64,000 nucleotides of DNA, taken from assembly GCA_903813345.2 (NCBI GenBank), contig CAIIXF020000009.1, forward strand, positions 7,248,030 to 7,312,029. The letters are read 5' to 3'. The notes below the pieces were generated by a model. It did no database searches, was not told the origin of the DNA, and was given only the letters and a program-made list of their open reading frames with translations. Source of the stretch: Owenia fusiformis (Eukaryota > Annelida > Polychaeta > Sabellida > Oweniidae). How positions within the stretch are numbered: the first letter of the stretch is position 1; each line of letters begins with the position of its first letter. This document shows, piece by piece, positions 42,401-54,400 of the stretch. A program made the translations under genes and the position numbers.

Positions 42401-45400
42401 GTGATCTCCCCAGGATTTTTTCTCAGGTGGGTGCAAAATTCTTATTTTTACAAATCAGACCACAATTGGTCAAAATATGTCCTTTTTCCATAATTTTTCT
42501 CATTTTCAAGTGGGTGCAATTAGATTTTCAGGTGGGTGCTATGCTATTTTCAAAATCTCAGGTGGGTGCTGCGCCCACTTGCTTTAATGCTGGGGAGATC
42601 ACTGCTTATATTCTGGTGTGGTGTATTCATCATCTATCTGCCCTACATGAACAATTACTACTAGAAAATCATTGGAATTACAAATCACAATGAAGAAAAA
42701 TATTTAGAAAAGGTTCATACATTAACAAGACGATTGAGTACATCAATAAAGCAAACTCAGTTTTAACAAAAGGTGTAATAATGATAAAAACAATTCAACG
42801 CAACTTAAAATAGAAATAAAGATACACTTTCATTGGGAACCACCCAATTTTATTTATGAGGTCAATTGTTTAATTGCCAATTCAAGATATTTTATTCTCA
42901 ACTTTAGAGTTATATTTTAACACAATGCAAATACTTGATATATTCAAAAATGAGAGTATGTATATTGTTACATACCAGATATATGAACGATTCCCTAGAC
43001 CCTTTGCTTGTTTTTGTTAAATATGGTGGTTAAACAACATTTTTATATGATGACTCTCGTGTTTTCCCGCTAATTGCAACTATTTTCCTTATATTTTTTA
43101 ATTCAATTGGGCAAGTATTTACTACAAGGATCGAACAAATCCCAAGAAGATCATAATTCCGCCACTGTGTTGTACAGTTCATTTTGAATTTAATTTGCCA
43201 ATAACTTCCTCATTGAAAGATTTGAAAAAAGCTACAAATTGTGAAAAATAATAAACATGCACAGTATGTTTCAAAATATCTAACCTTAACTAAAATCAAT
43301 GCAATAAATATCTAGCAAAAGTTATTGTTTTACTGTATCACTGCAGTCAAAACAGGTGGTGCAATGTATGTAAGTAGATAATTATTTTTGACTTTTAAAT
43401 AAAAAAAATATATATTTGTTATATCTAAGTCTATGACATGCTGAAGGTCATCGTGATCTTCCTGATAACCTACTCTTAAAAGTAAAATCATGTTAAGTAA
43501 TTCAAAATTGATGGCCTTCAACATTTCTATAGAATGCTCAAGTAAAGTATTCCTGAATATTTGCTATGCAAATCTAAACTTTAAAATGTCATATTTATGA
43601 GATCTCCCATGATCTTGACTTTATATAGTACCTTTTCATCGACGGCATTTTGAGTCAAACCCAAATACGCTAGAGCAACTTAAGTATTCAAAACAATTTA
43701 AAGAATAAAAACTTTCAGTTTGCCATGTTGGTGGATGTTCAGGGGTTATTAGCAGCAGACAACCTGGATTTTCACCAGTTTTTTTCACAAAATCGCCTGT
43801 TGTTTTTAGAGATTTTTCAACTTTTCCATGTTAAATTTTTGATTTCCAGTTATTTTGCCTGTTGATTTTAACATTAATTAGCCTGTCGTGAGAAATTCTC
43901 GTGAATCCCCTGATGTTACTTACAAAAATGTTTATTTGTAATGTATGAAATGTACACCCAGAGGAAATATGAAAATAAACAAGACACAAGCTGAAATATA
44001 CCATTTATTGAACTTTGAAGAGCAAAATGACCCCAATGATGCCATATTTACCCAGTAAGCCCAAAACCTAATCAATCTTTAAACTGTAATAGTTAAACTT
44101 CTAAGGGATTAAGTTGGACCCAAAAATACAGTTGAAACTGACGACAGTTTTCTTCCTTTTTATTTTTCCTGGGGTTTCTTGTATGCAAAAATAAATTGAT
44201 GTAATACAGTATAATTATTGTAAGAACGATTTTTCATTATCAAAACAGAAGTTCCTAGAGCAACATTAAGCTCTAAAACATTCTAAAAGATTAAAGTCTA
44301 TTTCTCCTATCACTTTTTCGACTGATGCATCTTTACTGAAATAATCCTCTTCTTACCATTTAGACAAGCCCCTGCCTTGCAGACAAAGGGAAGCTGATCT
44401 TTGCATTGGCTATACCCCCACTCATAATCCCTGCCCAGGTAGCTGTCCTCTCTGACATTGATCTTAGTACACATGCCATTCGTATCCTCTGGCTCATAGG
44501 CACCCCAGTAGCCCTGACTGACACTATAAGAAGACACAATAGAACCCCAGGATATGCTGCTACTTCTGTTATTTAGTCCTGAAAAACATTCATAAAGCAA
44601 TCAGGTAAACATTCATCAGGTAAATATCATCAAGTAACACGGGTAAACATTCATATAGCAATTCAGGTAAACATTCATCAGGTAAATATCATCCAGTAAC
44701 ACCGGTAAACATTCATATAGCAATTCAGGTAAGCGTTCATCAGGTAAATATCATCAAGTAACACGGGTAAACATTCATATAGCAATTCAGGTAAATATTC
44801 ATCAGGTAGATATCATCCAGTAACACAAGTAAACATTCATATAGCAATTCAGGTAAACATTCATCAGGTAAATATCATCCAGTAACACCGGTAAACATTC
44901 ATATAGCAATTCAGGTAAGCGTTCATCAGGTAAATATCATCAAGTAGCACAGGTAAACATTCATATAGCAATTCAGGTAAACGTTCATCAGGTAAATATC
45001 ATCCAGTAACACCTGTAAACATTCATATAGCAATTCAGGTAAACATTCATCAGGTAAATATCATCCAGTAACACAGGTAAACATTCATATAGCAATTCAG
45101 GTAAACATTCATCAGGTAAATATCATCCAGTAACACAAGTAAACATTCATATAGCAATTCAGGTAAACATTCATCAGGTAAATATCATCAAGTAATACAG
45201 GTAAACATTCATATAGCAATTCAGGTAAATATTCATCAGGTAAATATCATCAAGTAACACAGGTAAACATTCATATAGCAATTTAGGTAAACATTCATCA
45301 GGTAAATATCATCAAGTAACACTGGTAAACCTTACTTCGGATACTAAATGGTTAAATGCATTGATCCTGGTAACTTATAGTGACATCTATATTTTGCCAT

Positions 45401-48400
45401 CCTGCATTTGTGCTTACCTATCCAGTATTCCTTAACACCTTGGGCCCAAGCTAGCTCACCAACGTGTTTGTTCTCATGGTAACCAAATATCTCCACTAGG
45501 TTACCCCCATACCTGCAACATAGCAATTCAGGTAAACAGTCAACAGTATATCAAAAGTAAGATAAACATCCAACAGTATGTAAATAAGTAAATACTCATA
45601 TAGCAAGGTAATCATGCATACAGTACCTCCATATGACAATACAGGTAAACATTCAACAGTTAGAGTCACAGAGCTAAACATTTATATAGCAAGGTAAACA
45701 TTCATACAGTTACAGAGTAATAGAGGTAAACATTCATATGGCAATTCAGGTAAACATACTTACAGTTAAACATGTAAGCATTCACATAGTAAAATAAACA
45801 TTTATACAGTTACATTGATAAACAATGATGGCAATTCAGGTAAACATTCAACAGTCACAGAGCTAAACATTCATAAAGTAACTTTGTCTAAACATGAATG
45901 GAAATTAGAAAATCTGACTTATTGTCCCTTATCTAGTGAGACATATAGTGGTTAAGTATGATTTTATGATAGATTAAGGCCTGTGTACTGTGTAGTTAGA
46001 TTTAGTAATAGGAGTAACCCCAGCCAGCTAATAAAGTTAGTTTTAAGTCTGACCAAGCCAGAAATACCCAAAATAGTTTGAGCTCTTCACATTATCATAA
46101 TGTACTAAATCTTGATTTAACGATTATTAAAATGACCCTTAAATAGACTTAAATAACTTATAAATATGCTATTAAATAAATATATGGCTACTATGTGTTT
46201 TAAGTACATATGGTAAACCTGTATATCTGAACACCTCTCTAATTTGAACATCTCTCAATATGAACACTTTTTCTAAGTCCTAATTTTGTTATTTCCCATT
46301 GAGTCACATATTAATGTGAACACCCACTAATCCAAACATTTTTGGCTGGTCCCAATGGCATCCAGATAACTGTCATACTAATATCAAATGAGGGAAAATA
46401 CCCTACTATTGTAAATTATTAGACAAATGCACTGAGAATGTGTTTAATCATTTCAAAGCCGGTACTTTGGAAAAGAACCTTCATTTTAAATTAGCTTTAG
46501 CCAAGTGATGCTGTTCTTAGTCAATAGGGGCATGATAAACTATATAACAGCAATGCCAAAGCGTGGCAAATCCCATCGAACAGCCATGGCTGCCATTTTT
46601 ACAAAATCTAGCTTCTACTACTTTTTTCAGTAAAATAACACAAATGGCCATCAACCATAATTTTCAAAATGCTCTCTCACTAGCTAAATTGTCATAAGGA
46701 AGTGTAATATGACTAAGTTAGCATATACGTACATAACGGCCAGTTTTCAAAATGGCCACCTACTAATCAAAGTGTCATGAGAGAGTGTGCCATGCTTATG
46801 AGTATTCACATATGAATATGAAAAAATCGCTCTAATACTTTTCAAGTTATAGCAAAAATCGCAAAATAGCGAGTAAAGGCTGCAATTTTTCAAGATGGCT
46901 GCCATGTGTTTCTTAAATAACTAGATTTCTAGCATTATTAATTAGCCATTATGTCCCTATCATGCCTGAGGTCTGACGTCAATATAGCCCGAGCTTGCGA
47001 GGGTTATATTTACGACAGACCGAAGGCATATATTCAATGATACGGACATAATTGTTGTATTACATACCTAAAGTACATTTTACATTACATTTCATGAATA
47101 TAATATGTAGAAATGTGTGAAAAAAGACAAAAATGCTTTTATATCAATGACGTCACACGTCTGTGTGCGATTGAAATATGTAAGAAATGAAACGTGACGT
47201 CATACGATTGTCATGGTAAAAAGTTTGGCGGCTATACAGGAATATATAGCAGTCTTTCAGCTCCATTGACTTCCATACAAATGCTTCGCTAGGTATGTAA
47301 TACTTAGCCATTATGTCCCTATCATTGAATATATGCCTGAGGTCTGACGTCAATATAGCCCGAGCTTGCGAGGGTTATATTTATGACAGACCGAAGGCAT
47401 ATATTCAATGATACGGACATAATTGTTGTATTACATACCTAAAGTACATTTTACATTACATTTCATGAATATAATATGTAGAAATGCGTGAAAAAAGACA
47501 AAAATGCTAAATGTTTTCATGTTATATCAATGACGTCACACGTCTGTGTGCGATTGAAATATGTAAGAAATGAAACGTGACGTCATACGATTGTCATGGT
47601 AAAAAGTTTGGCGGCTATACAGGAATATATAGCCGTCCTTCAGCTCCATTGACTTCCATACAAATGCTTCGCTAGGTATGTCATACTGCCTATATACCTA
47701 TGGACGAAGGCATCCCCTTAATCCCTCCGAACTTTGTTCTATGGGATAAATGAACTGTTCAAAATTTTGAAAATTAAAATTTTTTTTGCACCTATAAGAA
47801 CTATTTCAGTTATTTTAGTAGATATTTATGTAACTGACTGTAGACACACATACATTTATGTAACTGACTGTAGACACACATACATGAAACTGACTGTAGA
47901 CATGCCTACGGGTAATTATATTTTAGTGTGCTGCCGATATAAAAGCGTATTTCTGAATATTAAATAATAAGAAAGAATGTTCAGGAAATGATCGTGAAGC
48001 ACACTGGCAAACAGAAGGTTGACACATGAATCAAATTGGTTGATCTTATGCCCTTTCATTGAATATACCTCCTCCCAGACTTCAATGCTAGTTAAATGAT
48101 TAAGATTCCAAGTTGACTTCATGAAGGAGGTCATAACACTCCTCTAAAAATGTTGTTTGCCGAAATGACATACTGGATCTATGAAAACCTCTAATAATCA
48201 TTTTAAGGTAAACAAAGAAACATCTCAATCTACTTTCTTTAAGTGTAAAACCAAATAATAGTGAACAGTCAAAAGTAGTGAATATTAGTTGATCAATTTT
48301 AGAACCAAAGGGTTTGTATTTTACTGTCTAAAATCTGCTTATACGAGGGATGACCAATAAGAAAAGATGTATAAAAATGTTTCATATTTTCCTCTTCACA

Positions 48401-51400
48401 TTTTCAGGGTTGGAAGATAATTGAACGGTGTAGCATGTGTGATATGGTCAAACGGAATGGTCCATTAAAAGTGTCTGTATGAAAATGAGTCCATTACTTA
48501 TTGATCATCCCTCGTATATGGTGCATTTTGTTTTAATTGTTGATCCTAAAAATAGGTGGGTCTACAAATAGTCAAGATCTTCAAGATTTGTCTCTGTAGA
48601 ATTATTGCCAAACAACCTCCAGGAATTTTTCAGAATTGCAGGAAAACAACCTTAAAAACAAGATTTTTTCATAAATAATATTCCGGGTGTCTTATTTATT
48701 AAATAAAGCAGCAAATAATGTAAAACTTGAAAAGATTTATAAAAAAACTTGTCTCTTTTCTTTTAAATATTGAGATATTTTTGGAAATGTTGATATGTTA
48801 AACAGCAATCATTTTCATCATTCTTGACATAGAATTTGAGGTAGATTCTACATTATAGGGTATAAAACATGGAATGTGTGTCATTGAGTGGTTCAAATGA
48901 AAAAAGAATTTATTTTTCAAACTATAAAACATGGAATGTGTGTCATTGAGTGGTTCAAATGAAAAAAGAATTTATTTTTCAAAATATAAAACATGGAATG
49001 TGTGTCATTGAGTGGTTCAAATGAAAAAAGAATTTATTTTTCAAAATATAAAACATGGAATGTGTGTCATTGAGTGGTTCAAATGAAAAAAGAATTTATT
49101 ATTCAAAATATAAAACATGGAATGTGTGTCATTGAGTGGTTAAAATGAAAAAAGAATTTATTTTTCCAAATTTGAAAACTATAAAATGAGCTTGAACATG
49201 ACCGTATACTTACTTAGGTGTGTAGTATTTTTATTGGACCACCCTGTCCCTGTATAGGGGCGTACATACAGGGGGGGGGGTACTTACAGGGTCTTGATTC
49301 TTGTTACGATACTCCTAACATATACAAGCTTCATACTTTTTGAGTAACAGAATGAAAGAAAAAGTCTAAACAAATCTGATGGCCTTGGAAAAACGAAAAA
49401 ATAGTCTATGAATCAATTAATATCTTTTGAGATGACTGAAGCAAGGGTGTTGGCCTTATATGTATAAACTTGAACTCAAGTGTGTAGATGGCTATTGAAA
49501 ATGAGTAAACGCTTCATTAATGAAGACCAAAGCATGTCTTAATCGGGACATGGATCAGTTTTTTTAAATCAATATGTACCTGAACCCAAGGTCAATATTT
49601 GATGACCTGTTAACATATTATAGACATGACCATTCTACCAAAGTAACCAGATTTTTTAGGAACTTGTATATAGAGAAGTATCCTAAAAAAATTGTGGGTA
49701 CTTAGTGTTTTAGGTGTGTTATGTTTAAACTGCATGTTTTTTAGAATCATCCTTTAAATATATTTAAATACAAGACGGAATATAATTTGCGCTATTACAA
49801 ATCCCCAAATAGAGGAATTCAGTGCTTTGTATGAGAATGTCTATAAAATATATAAATTTGCACATTTCATTTTGAGAGTTCAGGTAGCATTTCAAATGTT
49901 TGTAAATAATATTGCCTTACATATAATTATGCCAAAAACTAAATATGTTAACTTAAAAAAGAATATAACCAAATGAAGAGAGCAATATAATTCCTGAAAA
50001 TGAGAAAATATAGTTACTTTTGATGGGTATAGATTATTTTAAATGCATCAATGTAGTTTGAATAATGACTGAAAATAGTATTGGTAAATCAAAATGTTAG
50101 AAAGGTTTTAAAGCGCTATCCTTAATTTGCATATGCTCTTTAAAATAAAGTTTACAGCACTTAAATCAAACACGTACAAGACAATACACTTCTTTATCCA
50201 AACATTGGGGGAATCACCTCTTTATAATGAATCATTTGATACATGTCTAGCTATTTTTTAAAAATTGAATAAACATTTGCCTGATTAATATATGGGTCAG
50301 GCCCATAAGCAAGATTTGCCAAGGGGTTTCGCTTTACAAAAAATTCGGGGGGTTCACCTTTGACAGCTTTGTCCCAAAAATGGCCAAAATCATGTTCGCT
50401 CGAACCCATCAGAACCCTCCTCTGGCTATGGGCCTTTGGGTTTGAGATCAGTTTTGAACTGTAAGTAAATTGTTTGAGTTGGGTATCCCCAGAGATCCCC
50501 TTGTTAGGCGTAAGACTCATACATATATGTACAGTAAAACCTGTTTAATCCAAATGTTTCTGGGGTTGTTCAAGTGTTCAGATTAGAAGGTTTTCACATT
50601 CTTAATACATGCATCACCAAAAAATTAAAAAAATTGAGACTGAGAAAAAGTGTTCACATCAAGAGATGTTTGTATATGCATTGCAGAGGTGTTTTGGTGT
50701 ATCATAATTATACATGTAAATCATCCTGGTCACATTGCATACAACCAAGTGCATACCTTTGACATGTAATCTGGGCATCCTCCCATTCTGCTTTCTGTGT
50801 GAACACCTTGTAGCAGGTGGTAGTATCCAAACTCCATGTATCTGCAAGTACATCAACAACAGGGCATAAATAAGAACAATAAATTAGAACAGCAGGGCAT
50901 AAATAAGAACAGCAGGGCATGAATAAGAACAACAGAGTATAAATTAGAACAACAGGGCATAAACAAAAATAGCAGGGCATGAAGAAGAACAGAAGGGCAT
51001 GAATAAAACAGCAGGGCATGAAGTAAAAGAACGGCAAGACATGACTAAGAACAGCAAGGCATGATAAGAACAGCAAGGCAAGAATTAGAACAGCAGGACA
51101 TGAAGTAGGATATAAGGGCATGAATAAGAACACCGAGTATAAATTAGAACAACAGGGCATAAATAAGAATAGCACGACATGAATAAGAACAGAAGGTCAT
51201 GAATAAAACAGCAGGGCATGGAGTAGAAGAACAGCAGGCCATGACTAAGAACAGCAAGGCATAATAAGAACAGCAAGGCATGAATTAGAACAGCAGGGCA
51301 TGAAGTAGGATATACGGACATGAATAAGAACAGCAGGGCATGAATAAGAACAGATGAACATGGATAAGAACAACAGGATATGAAGTAGAAGAACAGCAGG

Positions 51401-54400
51401 GCATACATAAGAACATCAAAGCATGAATTAGAACAAAAGGGCATGAATTAGAACAGCAGGGCATGAATTAGAAAAGCAGTACAATCCGACATGAATAAGA
51501 ACAAAGGGGCATGAATTAGAACAGTGGGACATGAATTAGAATAGCAGGACATGAATAAGAACAGCAGGGCATGAATTAGAACAGCAGGACATGAAGTTAG
51601 CTATAAGGGCATGAATAGAATAGCAGGGCATGAATAAGAACAGCAGGGCATGAAGGTAGATATAAGGGCATGAATATAATAGCAGGGCATGAATTAGAAC
51701 AGCCGTGCATGAATTAAGATATAATGGCATGAGTAAGAACAGCAGGGAATGAAAAAAGATATTAGGGCATGAATAGAATAGCAGGGCATGAATAGAATAG
51801 CATGGCATGAATTAGAGCAGGGGGCATGAATTAAAATATAATGGCATGAGTTACAACAGCAGGGCATGAAGTAAGATATAAGGGCATGAATAGAATAGCA
51901 TGGCATGAAGTAGGACAAAGAATTAATATGCAAAATGTCACCACTTGCCATTTGTCACCACATGTGGTGGTGACATAACAAAATGGCAAGTAAATGGGGT
52001 GTGATATACAAAGGGTCAAAACAGATGCATATAAAGTGAATTTTTACACTGGAATTCAATGATGAAATATCAAGAAAAGGGATTATTTCAAAAGTGCCAA
52101 GGATGATTGGCACCCATGAATTAAACTCAATTCTCTATTGACTGGCACGGACCAGTTTGTATCCATATGTTAAGGAATGACAATGCCAAGTATATTACCA
52201 TTATACTCATACATTACATATTCAGTAAACCTGTGCAAGTGGAACACACTCAGTCTTCACTGCGAAGAGAGCCGAGTTAACGAAGATGTTCAACAAACAC
52301 ATTCCTATTCTAAAAGAGTACTTGCTAAATCATTAATTCTATTGCCAAGAAAATAACATTAAATAACACATTTAACATACGAGACAGAATCTGACAGTTG
52401 GTATACAGATAAATAAACACAAATTACATCTTCCAATATAAAAATGACAAGGGGCACTAAACGTTGTCCCTCTAACTGACAGCACCTCTTTAAGGTCCCT
52501 TTCGGTTCATCAGAGCTAAATGAATCATAAAAATATAAAAATCCTGACAAAGCTGGTATGGTATGTTTATTAAAAATTCAAAACAGGTAAAAAGTATAAC
52601 TGAATCATACACACTGATCTCAACCAACCTAGGCTTACATTGCATGTAGTCCTATATAGACAATGTGCCCCATTATATTCTAAGGTCACTCTTCGTTCTT
52701 ATAGATTCTAATTAAATGTACATGTATATCCCCATTCAGATACAGATCCTTAAGTAAACCAAAACCTCTTCCAATTAATACCTCTAACATGTGTGAAAAA
52801 ATAGAAAGATTTTATTTACCTTAACTTTTTTGTGGAGTCAAATTTATGTTCGGATTAAGTCTTCAACTAAGTATTTCTAACTTACAATTGTCCAATTTGA
52901 AAAGTTAAATTTTTCTGACACGGTGCTGTCCTGAAGGATCAGATTTTCAAAATTTCATTCATCAATTATCTGCCTAAATAGACTGACTTCATAGACCACC
53001 CTCTAGGATGATTCACTTGAGACTCTGATCCCAGCTCTAATCCCCCCCCCCCCTTCCATACTACAAAGTTGACACCAACTACTGCCAACTAACAATCATG
53101 TTCCATTTTAGTAGTTAACCATATAGGGTCAACTTGTTTTTCGTAGAACATGTCCTCCGTCTATCCAGAGAGTTGAAACAAAACTCAGTGATCTCCTCAG
53201 CATTTAAGTAAGTGGCAGCACCCACCTGAGATTTTTTAAAAAACATACTTTTACCCACCTGATAATCTATTTGCACCCACTTGAAAATGAGAGAAATCAT
53301 GGAAACTGGAATATTTTGACCAATTTTGTGAATTGTGAAAATGGAAATTTTGCACTCAGTTGAGAAAACATTCTGTGGAGAACACTGATATTTATCTCCT
53401 GGCCTGATCAGAATAGCAACTCTTCATTACTTTATATTGTATTGTCTTAAACATATTTATAACATCCAAAACATCCTTAGTACTGTCAATTCCATCAAAA
53501 TAGTTGTAGGGAACAAATTACAATCAAATAAAATATGGCGAAAATGACATCCTCAATAGAATGCTACTTAGTAATAAAAATACCAATTCAATAAACATGT
53601 CTAAATGTGAAAAACTATACTTGGGCACATAATGCTGATGTTATATGTATATCATGTCTATCAATCTATAAATAAATTGTTGACAACTTTAAAAGATCTA
53701 CATACAATGTTAGGTTATCATTTATGCAGGTGTATGAAAAGCCCATAATAAAAGTGATCATGATCATGAATAAAGATTTTGCAGTTTTAATAATCCTGGC
53801 TGTTAGTTTATGTCAAAGGCCAATATATAACTCATCAATTGAATGGAAGTGAACAAACTATTTTATAGAATTTAGAAACATTTTGGATAGACAGTATTCA
53901 ATTATTCAAAGGCAATTATAGGGACTTCTCTGATGCTACTTGAGAATATGTCCCTCATGTATTAACTATGTGATGGCAAAATAATATATTGATTAAAAGA
54001 CTACCCAATTATGTACAAATATATTTAAAGTTAAATAAATTGTGAAATACTACACAACACTACACAGCACAACACAACACTATACTACACCACACTAAAA
54101 TGCACTGCACTATGTTACTCACCATCTTGACACTTGAATGTATACTGGCCATTCTGAAAATAAACAAAATATAACTTTAACATTTTATTTGTTAAATGGA
54201 CTTCTGGTAGAGATGGGGGTATTTTGTTGTCTGTTGACAATGTTGATACCTTTTGCATGACAAATAAAATTCTTTGATTTTCAATGAATTATTGCATTTA
54301 CCAATTTTTGTTTATCCCAGAGAATATATGGGGGTGGGGCATTGAAATTGTAACGCTTAAGTGGTAACATTGTTTGTTGTTTAATTGTACCATGATTCAT

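Noticed and set aside
50708-51951. Several long minus-strand ORFs rich in Cys, Leu and Phe resembling membrane proteins
   Set aside because: They are translations of the 20-nt minisatellite (gcagggcatgaataagaaca) upstream of exon 3; the unit explains the repeated peptide.
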